From the NCBI GenBank assembly GCA_012036375.1, contig JAAUOI010000017.1, positions 1 to 18,957 on the forward strand: 18,957 nucleotides of DNA, given 5' to 3'. The notes under the pieces are model-generated. The model ran no database searches, was not told the origin of the DNA, and worked only from the letters and a program-made list of their open reading frames with translations. Below, piece after piece: positions 1 through 8,138 of this stretch. This stretch comes from Allobrachymonas sp. Lineage in GTDB: Bacteria > Pseudomonadota > Gammaproteobacteria > Burkholderiales > Burkholderiaceae_C. The translations under genes were made by a program, and so were the position numbers. Every line of letters starts with the position of its first letter. Within the stretch, counting starts at the first letter, position 1.

Positions 1-522
1 ATGCGCAAAGAGCGCTTAACAGGAGCTGCTGTGCGCTGGCAGGATTGGCGTTGGCGTTTGCATGATGTGGCATTGCATCAGGAAGCGTTTGGGATTGAGG
101 CGCGATGCATGCAAAGCGGAGAGGATGGTACGCATTGGCTGTTTCCTGCTTTGACGGTGGAGTTGTACAAAGACGATGCCGAAGGCTATTACCTCAATGC
201 CACGACCGAGCAGCCTTGTTGGTTTGTGATGTGGCGTATGGAGGAGGAGCTGGGCTTGGCTGATGAGCTGATCGCTGTGCCGCAGGCGGTGAGCCTGTCT
301 TACAACGATGCTGGCAAATGGCTGGATGCTCAGGAGACGGTGGAGCAAGTGCCTTGCCCGGGCGAGATTGCGCAGTGGATTGCGCAGTTTGCCGACGATA
401 ATTTTGTGGCCGAACCGAAGAAGCGCAAACGCCCGGAGAGTTTCAAGCGCTTGGAAGATCGCTTTGGCAATCCAGTGAGTATCAGCACGGGGCCCAAGTA
501 TGGGGGTGGTGATGGCGCTTGA
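1..522 (+). CDS. DUF3305 family protein, formate dehydrogenase locus (probably 5'-partial)
   Basis: I recognise a DUF3305 protein, a family of unknown function found beside respiratory formate dehydrogenase genes in proteobacteria. The family core is visible as an aromatic N-terminal stretch (RWQDWRWRLHDV), then WLFPALTVELYKDDAEGYYLN, a WFVMWRMEE segment and SLSYNDAGKWLDAQE. The tail is rich in Lys/Arg (EPKKRKRPESFKRLEDRF). There is no signal peptide or membrane segment, so it is probably cytoplasmic. The first ATG is the first base of the window, and family members usually carry more residues before the segment seen here, so the true start is probably upstream. The stop overlaps the start of the DUF3306 gene, which suggests translational coupling. 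A role in assembly or maturation of the dehydrogenase is inferred from context only. Confidence 0.8.
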   Translation: MRKERLTGAAVRWQDWRWRLHDVALHQEAFGIEARCMQSGEDGTHWLFPALTVELYKDDAEGYYLNATTEQPCWFVMWRMEEELGLADELIAVPQAVSLSYNDAGKWLDAQETVEQVPCPGEIAQWIAQFADDNFVAEPKKRKRPESFKRLEDRFGNPVSISTGPKYGGGDGA

Positions 523-1213
523 TAAAACTTCTACCCCCGAGGAATCTGGCTTTCTCTCACGATGGTCGCAGCGCAAGCAGGCTTTGAAAAAGGGTGAGGT
601 GTTGGCTGAGCCCATAGCTCCTTTAAGCAAAGAAATTAAGCCAAACGAGGCAATAGCCAGCATCAATACTGCGCAGAGTGCTCCTGATTTGGTAGTGAGC
701 CATGAGCCAATCAAGGTGGAAGAAAACCCCCCCGCGCCCACCATGCAAGACGTGCACAGCCTCACGCCAGCGTCTGATTTCAAGCCCTTCATGCGTACCG
801 ATGTCGCGCCCGAGGTGAAAAACGCGGCGATGAAGCAGCTCTTCAAAGATCCGCATTTCAACGTGATGGACATGATGGATGTGTATGTGGATGATTACTA
901 CAAGCCCGATCCGCTGCCGCCTGAGATGCTGCGCAAGATGGCGGTGACGCAGTTTTTGGGCTTTTGGAAAGAGGAAGAAGAGGCCGCTGAGAAGCTCGCT
1001 GAGGAAAAAGCAAGGGAAGATGCTGGCAAGCAGGTAGATGAAAACGTGGCACAGTCAGAGCCTGAGAACACCACACCATCTGAGTCCGAGACCACTGAAG
1101 AAAGCCAAGCTTCCTCTATCGAAGCGCTAGCCAACGAACATGACCACCCTGATCTGCAACTGCAACCAGACGATGCCGCTCGACGCGAAGGCATTAAGCC
1201 AAGCGCTGGATGA
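512..1213 (+). CDS. DUF3306 family protein, formate dehydrogenase locus
   Basis: The conserved DUF3306 core lies around residues 85-140: LTPASDFKPFMRTDVAPEVKNAAMKQLFKDPHFNVMD, then a D-V-Y-V-D-D-Y segment and PEMLRKM. The N-terminus FLSRWSQRKQ is also typical. I chose the ATG at 512 over one at 500 because it is preceded by a G-rich stretch and overlaps the DUF3305 stop by 11 bases. This gives 233 residues. From about residue 155 the protein is Glu/Ala-rich, likely helical and low in complexity. A copy of the dispersed repeat (653-697) encodes part of the variable linker before the core. The 3' end overlaps the next gene by 74 bases, which is long; the tail after about residue 205 could be altered by an indel. 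Function is unknown, with partners inferred from the operon. Confidence 0.8.
   Translation: MALDKTSTPEESGFLSRWSQRKQALKKGEVLAEPIAPLSKEIKPNEAIASINTAQSAPDLVVSHEPIKVEENPPAPTMQDVHSLTPASDFKPFMRTDVAPEVKNAAMKQLFKDPHFNVMDMMDVYVDDYYKPDPLPPEMLRKMAVTQFLGFWKEEEEAAEKLAEEKAREDAGKQVDENVAQSEPENTTPSESETTEESQASSIEALANEHDHPDLQLQPDDAARREGIKPSAG
653..697 (-). repeat. Dispersed coding repeat, copy 1 (diverged)
   Basis: Read on the minus strand this matches copy 4 at 25 of 29 bases across AGCACTCTGCGCAG...GCTGGCTA, and the upstream arm still aligns (CTACCAAATCAGG against CTACTGATTTAGG). It lies inside the DUF3306 gene, encoding roughly ASINTAQSAPDLVV on the plus strand. It is the most diverged of the five copies, so confidence is lower than for the others. 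Confidence 0.6.
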
Positions 1214-3269
1214 AGATTTAACACTGCACACCACGCTTTGCCGCCGCCAAGCTCCGAGTTTCCAAAAAGCCATCAAAGCCAGCGATGATGTGACCGTGGC
1301 CTGCACGCAAGAGCAGCGGCTCTTTGCAGCCTTGGCTGATGAAACGGAAGGTGCCAGAGCCGGCGTGACAGCGCCGATTAAATTCATCAACATCCGCGAG
1401 ACGGGCGGCTGGAGCCGTGATGCCTCGCAGGCCATGCCAAAAATCGCTGCGCTGCTGGCGGCTGCAAAATTGCCCGAGCCCGAGCCTGTGCCTACTGTCA
1501 CTTACAAAAGCCAAGGCCGTTTGCTCATCATTGGCGCTTTGCAGCAAACGCAGCCGCTGGCAGATATGCTTTCTGATACGCTCAGCGTCACTCTCTTTTC
1601 GATAGCACCTCGCGCAGATTCTATGCCGGCGATAGGCTCAAATGGCTTCAAAATCGGACTAGAACGCAAATACCCTGTGCTTGCGGGCGATCTCAAAGCT
1701 TTAGACGGCTGGCTCGGCGCATTCAAGCTGTCTTGGCAGAAAAACAACCCGATTGATTTGGATTTGTGCACGCGCTGCAATGCCTGCGTGAGCGCTTGCC
1801 CGGAACTTGCCATCAGCCTCGATTTTCAGATCGACTTGGCCCGTTGCAAAAGCCACCGCGCTTGCGTGAGATCTTGCGAGACGGCGGGCGCGATTGATTT
1901 TGAGCGCGAGCCGCAAGAAATGGAAGATGCGTTTGACATCGTGCTCGATTTAAGCGAGCAGCCTTTGATCGACTGGCATGCCGCGCCACAGGGCTACTTC
2001 CGCGATGCCAGCGCCGCCACTTTGATGAAGATGCGCGATTTGGTCGGCGAATTTGAAAAGCCCAAATTCTTCACCTACAAGCAAAAAATCTGCGCCCATT
2101 CGCGCAATGAAACCGTAGGCTGCAATGCCTGCGTGGAGATTTGCTCCGCGCATGCCATCACCAGCGAGAAATCGCGCCAACAAATCAAGGTCAACCCGAA
2201 TCTCTGCGTGGGCTGCGGCGCGTGTACGACAGTGTGCCCTACAGGTGCGCTCACCTATGCCTATCCCAAGGCCAGCGAGCAAGGCGCAAAAATCAAAGCG
2301 CTGCTCAGCACCTACGCGGTTGCCGGCGGCAAAGCGCCTGCGCTGCTTTTGCACAGCCAAGGGCAGGGCGCACAGCTCGTTGAGCAGCTGGGCCGCGCTG
2401 CGCAACTCAAAAAGCCAAAGGCGTGCCGCACAACCTCGATTCCTTTAGCGCTCTGGCATACCGCCAGCATGGGCGTTGATCTGTGGCTCTCCGCCATTGC
2501 CATGGGTGCGCATCAGATTGCCGTGCTCACCACGGCAGAGGTTGCGCCCGATTATTTGAATGGTCTGCGTCAGCAAATGGCTGTGGCACAAACTTTGCTG
2601 CATGGCTTGGGTTATACGGGCACGCATTTGAAGCTGATCGAAGTCAACGATGCTGCAGCGCTTGATGATCAACTGCAGCAACTCAAATCGCAGCAACAAA
2701 CCGTGCCCACCAAACCAGCACGTTTTGCCATGCCTTCTGAGAAGCGCAGCACGCTTGATCTTGCGCTGGATCACCTGATCACGAATGCCCCGCAAACGCC
2801 ATTGCCTGAATCTATCGCCTTGCCAAAAGCTGGCGCACCCTTTGGCAATCTGCAAATCAACAAAGACGCTTGCACGCTCTGCCTCAGTTGCGTGAGCGCC
2901 TGCCCGAGCAGCGCCTTGCAAGACAATCCCGAGCGCCCGCAGCTCAAATTCATTGAGAAAAACTGCGTGCAATGCGGCCTGTGTGTACAGACTTGCCCAG
3001 AAAACGCCATCACCTTAGAGCCGCGCCTGCTACTCACCAAAGAGCGCACGCAAAGCAGAGTCATCAACGAGCAGCCGCCGTATGCCTGCGTGCGCTGCAG
3101 CAAGCCCTTTGGCACACTCAAAGCCATCGAAGGCATGCTCACCAAGCTCTCGGGCCATGCGATGTTTCAAGGCGAAGCACTCAATCGCTTGAAGATGTGT
3201 GGGGATTGCCGCGTGATTGATCTGTATTCCAACAACAACGAAGCAAAAATTCAAGACGTTCCACGATGA
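1140..3269 (+). CDS. Large 4Fe-4S polyferredoxin of the formate dehydrogenase locus
   Basis: This 709-residue protein carries several 4Fe-4S cluster motifs. CTRCNACVSACP starts near residue 210, followed by a second Cys set (CKSHRACVRSC). CNACVEIC lies near 328 with CVGCGACTTVCP after it. CTLCLSCVSACP lies near 578 with CVQCGLCVQTCP after it. Further Cys pairs are at CVRCSKPFG (about 650) and CGDCR (about 687). The N-terminus MTTLICNCNQTMPLD and the NIRETGGWSRDA segment match what I know of this cluster-specific ferredoxin family. No signal peptide is seen, so it is probably cytoplasmic. It starts within the end of the DUF3306 gene and its TGA overlaps the next ATG by four bases (ATGA), so it is co-translated with the TorD-like chaperone. 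A role in electron delivery or cofactor maturation is inferred. A repeat copy encodes APRADSMPA near residue 157. Confidence 0.88.
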   Translation: MTTLICNCNQTMPLDAKALSQALDEDLTLHTTLCRRQAPSFQKAIKASDDVTVACTQEQRLFAALADETEGARAGVTAPIKFINIRETGGWSRDASQAMPKIAALLAAAKLPEPEPVPTVTYKSQGRLLIIGALQQTQPLADMLSDTLSVTLFSIAPRADSMPAIGSNGFKIGLERKYPVLAGDLKALDGWLGAFKLSWQKNNPIDLDLCTRCNACVSACPELAISLDFQIDLARCKSHRACVRSCETAGAIDFEREPQEMEDAFDIVLDLSEQPLIDWHAAPQGYFRDASAATLMKMRDLVGEFEKPKFFTYKQKICAHSRNETVGCNACVEICSAHAITSEKSRQQIKVNPNLCVGCGACTTVCPTGALTYAYPKASEQGAKIKALLSTYAVAGGKAPALLLHSQGQGAQLVEQLGRAAQLKKPKACRTTSIPLALWHTASMGVDLWLSAIAMGAHQIAVLTTAEVAPDYLNGLRQQMAVAQTLLHGLGYTGTHLKLIEVNDAAALDDQLQQLKSQQQTVPTKPARFAMPSEKRSTLDLALDHLITNAPQTPLPESIALPKAGAPFGNLQINKDACTLCLSCVSACPSSALQDNPERPQLKFIEKNCVQCGLCVQTCPENAITLEPRLLLTKERTQSRVINEQPPYACVRCSKPFGTLKAIEGMLTKLSGHAMFQGEALNRLKMCGDCRVIDLYSNNNEAKIQDVPR
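1601..1635 (+). repeat. Dispersed coding repeat, copy 2
   Basis: The core TAGCACCTCGCGCAGATTC is followed by TATGCCGGCGATAG, nearly identical to copy 3 over more than 25 bases. It encodes APRADSMPA in the polyferredoxin, in the stretch between the N-terminal domain and the first Fe-S motif. The left arm present in copies 3, 4 and 5 is not recognisable here. Confidence 0.8.
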
Positions 3270-3869
3270 GCACCATTTCTACGTTTGATGAAGAAACCGC
3301 CCGAGCGGAAGTCTATGGCCTGCTCGCCGCCCTGTTGTATGCGCCGCCCACGCCTGAGCTGCTCGCGCAACTGCGCGTGGCCGTGACGCAAGCGCCGCAA
3401 GAGGGCGGGTTTTTAGAAGAGAGTTGGCAAGAGGTGGTGGCCTCAGCAAGGCAGCTCGCCGATATGCAAATCGCCGATGAACACGCCCAGCTCTTTGGCG
3501 GCGTGGGCAAGCCCGAGGTGTATTTGTTTGGTTCGCATTACCTGAGTGGCTTCTTGAACGAAAAACCTCTCGTGCGCCTGCGTACTGCGCTTGAAAAACT
3601 CGGCATCGAGCGCGATGAGGCCATGCCAGAGACGGAAGATCACTTTGCCTACTGCTGCGAAGTGATGCGATTTTGATCGCGGGCGATGATGTGAGCATTT
3701 CCAACCTCACGCATCAAAAAGAATTTTTGGTGAGCATCTGCAGCCTTGGGTGTTGCCCATGTGCGATGCCTTGCAAGCGCATCATCGCGCTGCGTTTTAT
3801 GCCAAGCTCGCCGGCTTTATTCGCGCTTTCACCAGCGTGGAGATGCAGGGCTTTGACATGCTGGCTTAG
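3266..3869 (+). CDS. TorD/DmsD-like molecular chaperone (two apparent 1-base deletions)
   Basis: The frame from 3266 reads EETARAEVYGLLAALLYAPPTPELL and then NEKPLVRLRTALEKLGIERDEAMPETEDHFAYCCEVMRF, typical of TorD-family chaperones. These bind Tat signal peptides and help insert molybdenum cofactor into partners such as FdhA. The frame stops early at 3676. Adding one T to the run at 3671-3674 continues it as LIAGDDVSISNLTHQKEF. Adding one T to 3724-3728 continues it as FGEHLQPWVLPMCDALQAHHRAAFY through GFIRAFTSVEMQGFDML to TAG at 3867-3869. The repaired protein is 201 residues, normal for the family. The start overlaps the upstream stop as ATGA. Sequencing error is much likelier than true decay because the whole C-terminus is conserved. 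Confidence 0.85.
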
Positions 3870-3965
3870 TGCCTAGCAAATGCTGAATGTAAGTTGCGTG
3901 TAGGCTTGCTTTGAACTGAACTGCTAGCCTAGTGAAATCCCTAGTCTCGAAGGGGCAAATAGTTC

Positions 3966-4003
3966 TGCAAATGATTGCATACCTTTGGGCTTGGGCATAT
4001 AGT
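3966..4003 (+). promoter_or_regulatory. Candidate sigma70 promoter with a small inverted repeat over the -35, upstream of the Tat protein/fdhABC genes
   Basis: TTGCAT (3975-3980) and TATAGT (3998-4003) are 17 bases apart, a good sigma70 arrangement, with transcription expected near 4010 and a leader of about 32 bases. The inverted repeat TGCAA-ATGA-TTGCA (3966-3979) overlaps the -35 box and could bind a regulator. This is the only sizeable non-coding gap in the formate dehydrogenase locus (3870-4041). I saw nothing else convincing in the gap. Confidence 0.45.
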
Positions 4004-4041
4004 GCGTATTAGACAAAAACCAATCCATTTTGGAGACAGCT

Positions 4042-4248
4042 ATGGACAAAGAAGTGAACAAGTCCTCTAGGCGCGGCATGCTATTTGGCGCTGCCGCTAC
4101 TGGAACTGCAGCAGCAGCGATTTTGGCGATGCCGAAAATCGCGCAAGAAGAAGCTGCGATTGAGCCTCCAAAACCCGCCCCAGAAAAAGGCGGTGGCTAC
4201 AGCCTCACAGCGCATGTGAAGCGCTACTACAGCACCACTCTCATCTAA
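4042..4248 (+). CDS. Small twin-arginine signal protein of the formate dehydrogenase region
   Basis: A 68-residue protein with a twin-arginine motif at residues 10-11 (SSRRGMLFG), a hydrophobic Ala-rich stretch (AAATGTAAAAILAM), and a short Pro/Lys-rich tail ending in AHVKRYYSTTLI. It matches the short 'formate dehydrogenase region TAT target' family always found just before FdhA. The ATG at 4042 has GGAG six bases upstream; an in-frame TTG at 4030 is less likely. It may be exported by Tat with the dehydrogenase or act as a small partner. The role is not known. Confidence 0.88.
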   Translation: MDKEVNKSSRRGMLFGAAATGTAAAAILAMPKIAQEEAAIEPPKPAPEKGGGYSLTAHVKRYYSTTLI

Positions 4249-4269
4249 CCGCTTGCCTCGGAGCATCTT

Positions 4270-7236
4270 ATGTTGTTGACCAAAAAATCCTCGTCGGTAG
4301 GGCAGAGCGCTGGGCGCTCGCCTTTTGTGCATCATTTGTCTCGCGGTCTGGCGCAGGCGATTCCGACGGTGGATCGTCGCGCCTTTTTGCGTCGCTCAGG
4401 TTTGGGCGTTGGTGTGGGCATTGCAGCCTCGCAGCTCACCTTGGTGAAGAAAGCCAAAGCAGCGCCCGGTAGCTCGATTGACGGCAGCGGAAAAATTGAA
4501 GTCAAGCGCACCGTTTGCACGCACTGCTCGGTGGGCTGCGCGATTGATGCGGTGGTCGAAAATGGCGTGTGGACGCGGCAAGAGCCGGTGTTTGATTCCC
4601 CCATCAATCTCGGTGCGCATTGCGCCAAAGGCGCAGCCATTCGCGAGCATGGCCACGGCGAATTCCGCTTGCGCTATCCGATGAAATTGGTCAACGGAAA
4701 ATACGAGCGCATCAGCTGGGATACGGCTTTAAATGAAATCAGCGCCAAGATGCTGGAGCTGAAAAAAGCCAGTGGCCCTGATTCACTTTTCTTCGTGGGT
4801 TCATCGAAGCACAACAACGAGCAAGCTTATTTGCTGCGCAAATGGGTGAGCTTCTTCGGCACGAACAATTGCGATCACCAAGCCCGCATTTGCCACTCCA
4901 CCACGGTGGCTGGTGTGGCCAACACTTGGGGCTACGGCGCGGATGACCAATTCGTACAACGACATGCAAACAGCAAGCATCGCTTTGTACATTGGCTCGA
5001 ATGCCGCAGAAGCGCATCCGGTGAGTTTGCTGCACATGCTGCATGCAAAAGAAACAGGCTGCAAGATGATCGTGGTCGATCCGCGCTTCACGCGCACGGC
5101 TGCCAAGGCCGATGAATTCGTGCGCATTCGCTCTGGCTCTGATATTGCCTTTCTCTTCGGCATCTTGCATCACATCTTCAAAAACGGCTGGGAAGACAAG
5201 AAATACATCAACGACCGTGTCTATGGCATGGAGAAGATCAAAGATGAGGTGATGGCGAAATGGACGCCCGATAAGGTGGAAGAAGCCTGCGGCGTGCCAG
5301 AAGCGCAAGTCTTCAAAGTGGCCAAGATGCTCAACGAGCATCGCCCCGGCACGATTGTGTGGTGCATGGGGCAAACCCAGCACACGATAGGCAATGCGAT
5401 TGTGCGTGCATCGTGCATTTTGCAGCTTGCATTGGGCAACATCGGCGTGAGCGGCGGTGGCGCCAATATTTTCCGTGGCCACGACAATGTGCAAGGCGCA
5501 ACAGACGTGGGGCCCAATCCTGATTCGCTGCCCGGCTACTACGGCTTGGTGGAAGGCTCATGGAAGCATTTCGCCAACGCATGGGGTGTCGATTTCGAGT
5601 GGATCAAAAAGCAATATGCCTCGCCTGCCATGATGACCAAAGGCGGCACGACGGTTTCGCGCTGGATTGATGCGATTCTTGAAAAGAACGAGCTGATCGA
5701 CCAAGACAGCAATGTGCGCGGTATGTTTTTCTGGGGGCATGCGCCGAACTCGCAAACGCGCGGTTTGGAAATGAAGCGTGCGATGGACAAGCTTGATCTG
5801 ATGGTGGTGGTCGATCCCTATCCATCAGCGACTGCTGCGATGGCCGCGATGCCCGGCAAGGCGGAAGATTTGAATCCGAATCGCGCGGTGTATCTGCTGC
5901 CGGCTGCGACGCAGTTTGAAACCAGTGGCTCGTGCACGGCATCGAATCGCTCGATTCAGTGGCGCGAAAAAGTGATTGAACCGCTGTGGGAAAGCCGCTC
6001 TGATCACATGATCATGCATCAACTGGCTGAAAAACTCGGTTTTGCCAAAGAGCTGTCGAAAAACTACAAGATGCAAAAAGTCAAAGGCATGGATGAGCCC
6101 GTGCCCGAAGACATCTTGCGTGAGATCAACAAATCCGTCTGGACGATTGGCTACACCGGCCAAAGCCCTGAGCGTTTGAAGGCTCACATGCGCAACATGG
6201 ATAAAATTTGACGTGAAAACCCTCAAATCCAAAGGCGGCAAAGACAAAGAAACCGGCTACGACCTCTCAGGCGATTATTTCGGCCTGCCTTGGCCTTGTT
6301 TTGGCACGCCCGAATTGAAGCACCCCGGCTCGCCCAACTTGTATGACACCAGCAAACACGTTATGGATGGCGGCGGCAACTTCCGCGCCAACTTTGGCGT
6401 GGAGCGTGAAGGCGTGAATCTGCTGGCCGAAGACGGCTCGCATTCCAAAGGTTCAGACATCACCACTGGCTACCCTGAATTTGACCATCTGCTGCTCAAG
6501 AAGCTCGGCTGGTGGGATGAGTTGACTGATGCTGAGAAGAAAGCAGCAGAAGGCAAAAACTGGAAGAACGATTCGTCAGGCGGCATCATCCGCGTGGCGA
6601 TGAAGGAGCATGGCTGCCATCCGTTTGGCAATGCTAAGGCGCGTGCCGTGGTGTGGAATTTCCCTGATGCTGTGCCAATTCACCGCGAACCACTGTATGG
6701 CAACCGGCCGGATCTCATGGCCAAATACCCCACGCATGATGACCGCAAAACGCTCTGGCGTTTGCCCACACTCTACAAATCCATCCAGCAAGAAAATATC
6801 GCGAAGAAAGTTCACGAGAAATTCCCGCTGGTGATGACTTCTGGCCGCTTGGTGGAATACGAAGGCGGTGGCGAAGAAACCCGTGCCAATCCTTGGCTGG
6901 CCGAATTGCAGCAAGAGACCTTCATCGAGATCAATCCCAAGGCCGCAGCGGTTCGGGACATTAAAAACGGTGATCGTGTTTGGGTCGTCACGCCCACGGG
7001 TGGCCGCATGAATGCGCAAGCGATGGTCACAGAGCGCGTTGCGCCCGACACCACCTTCATGCCCTTCCACTTCTCAGGCAAATGGCAAGGCGAGGATATG
7101 TTGGCGCACTACCCGAAAGGCGCTGCGCCGATTGTGCGAGCTGATGCGATCAACACCGGCACCACCTACGGCTACGACATCGTCACGATGATGCAAGAAA
7201 CCAAGACGACGGTTTGCAACGTCGAAAAAAGCGTAA
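4270..7236 (+). CDS. fdhA: Formate dehydrogenase catalytic alpha subunit, cysteine type (three apparent 1-base insertions)
   Basis: This is the molybdopterin subunit that oxidises formate to CO2. A Tat motif sits at residues 36-42 (RRAFLRR), after an unusually long N-terminal lead, so it is exported folded. A 4Fe-4S cluster is bound by Cys83, Cys86, Cys90 and Cys118. The active site reads ARICHSTTVAG with Cys208-His209 in place of selenocysteine. The C-terminal MGD-binding domain is clear (PLVMTSGRLVEYEGGGEETRANPW; FHFSGKW). The frame is broken three times, each repaired by removing one base: a G at 4941-4942 (restoring GYGAMTNSYND), an A at 6203-6206 (restoring NMDKFDVKTLKSKGG), and an A at 7225-7230. 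The last restores an ending of CNVEKA and a TAA at 7234-7236, directly before the Shine-Dalgarno of fdhB. The repaired length is 987 residues, normal for the family. Confidence 0.93.
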
Positions 7237-7247
7237 GGAGACAAATC

Positions 7248-7880
7248 ATGGCACGGATGAAGTTTATTTGTGACGCCGAGCGCTGCATTGAATGCAATGG
7301 CTGCGTGACTGCTTGTAAGAACGAGCATGAAGTCCCTTGGGGCGTAAACCGCCGCCGAGTGATCACGCTCAATGACGGCGTTCCCGGCGAGCGCTCCATC
7401 TCGGTGGCTTGCATGCATTGCTCCGATGCGCCTTGCATGGCGGTTTGCCCAGTGAACTGCTTTTATCGCACGGATGAAGGCGTGGTCTTGCATGACAAAG
7501 ACGTTTGCATCGGCTGCGGCTACTGCTCTTATGCCTGCCCGTTTGGCGCACCACAATTCCCAACTGCTGGCACTTTCGGCGTGCGCGGCAAGATGGACAA
7601 ATGCACCTTCTGCGCGGGCGGCCCAGAGGCCAACGGCAGCCAAGCGGAGTTTGAGAAATATGGCCGCAATCGCTTGGCTGAGGGCAAGCTACCTGCTTGC
7701 GCAGAAATGTGCTCCACCAAAGCGCTCTTGGGCGGCGATGGCGATGTGATTGCCGATATTTTCCGCAATCGCGTTTTGAAGCGCGGCAAAGGCGCAGAAG
7801 TCTGGGGCTGGGGCACGGCCTATGGCTCACAGCAAGCTGGCCAGCCGCCTAAAGAGCAGCAAGCTCCTGCGAAGAGCTGA
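7248..7880 (+). CDS. fdh3B: Formate dehydrogenase beta subunit, four-cluster ferredoxin (FDH3 type)
   Basis: A 210-residue electron-transfer subunit that carries electrons from FdhA to the cytochrome b subunit. The first motif is CIECNGCVTAC (Cys13, 16, 19, 23). It is followed by CMHCSDAPCMAVCP, CIGCGYCSYACPFGAPQF and CTFC with a partner Cys set at CAEMC, the usual four-cluster layout. AAGGAG lies seven bases before the ATG at 7248. As given, the frame reads in from fdhA without a stop, but one extra A at 7225-7230 explains that, so this is a separate gene. Unlike E. coli FdnH (about 290 residues) it ends soon after ADIFRNRV and has no C-terminal transmembrane helix. It must be held by FdhA and FdhC alone. 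Confidence 0.92.
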   Translation: MARMKFICDAERCIECNGCVTACKNEHEVPWGVNRRRVITLNDGVPGERSISVACMHCSDAPCMAVCPVNCFYRTDEGVVLHDKDVCIGCGYCSYACPFGAPQFPTAGTFGVRGKMDKCTFCAGGPEANGSQAEFEKYGRNRLAEGKLPACAEMCSTKALLGGDGDVIADIFRNRVLKRGKGAEVWGWGTAYGSQQAGQPPKEQQAPAKS

Positions 7881-7903
7881 AGCGATAGAAAGCAAGAGAC
7901 ATC

Positions 7904-8125
7904 ATGAAAAAAATCATTGCGGCAACTGCGATCGTGTTTCTGGCGAGCGCCTGTTCAGAAAAGCCCCAAAGCGCCGGCGGCGTGAAGGGCGATACTGCGC
8001 CTTACACCGGCACAGGCAAAGCCTACGCTGAAAGCAACTGGAAACAGGGCGACAAGGCCAGTTGGGAGAGCGCATTGAAAGTGCGGGCTCAAAACGGCCA
8101 AAACGATTATTCCAAGACGAATTAA
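7904..8125 (+). CDS. Small lipoprotein within the formate dehydrogenase operon
   Basis: A 73-residue protein with a clear lipoprotein signal: MKKIIAATAIVFLASAC, where the lipobox L-A-S-A-C puts the lipidated cysteine at residue 17. The mature part is short, polar and hydrophilic (YTGTGKAYAESNWKQGDKASWESALKVRAQNGQNDY). It sits 23 bases after fdhB and 13 bases before fdhC. I do not recognise a named family. Its place in the operon suggests a periplasmic membrane-attached accessory to the dehydrogenase. A different frame across 7822-8031 is a shadow. Confidence 0.8.
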   Translation: MKKIIAATAIVFLASACSEKPQSAGGVKGDTAPYTGTGKAYAESNWKQGDKASWESALKVRAQNGQNDYSKTN

Positions 8126-8138
8126 TGAGGTCGCCGGC

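Noticed and set aside
3868..3910. Hairpin after the TorD gene (GCCTA...TAGGC)
   Set aside because: The loop is over 20 bases and no T run follows, so it is not a convincing terminator.
4739..5494. 251-codon minus-strand open frame
   Set aside because: It is antisense to fdhA across the region containing the active site and one of the indels. Its protein has no family features.
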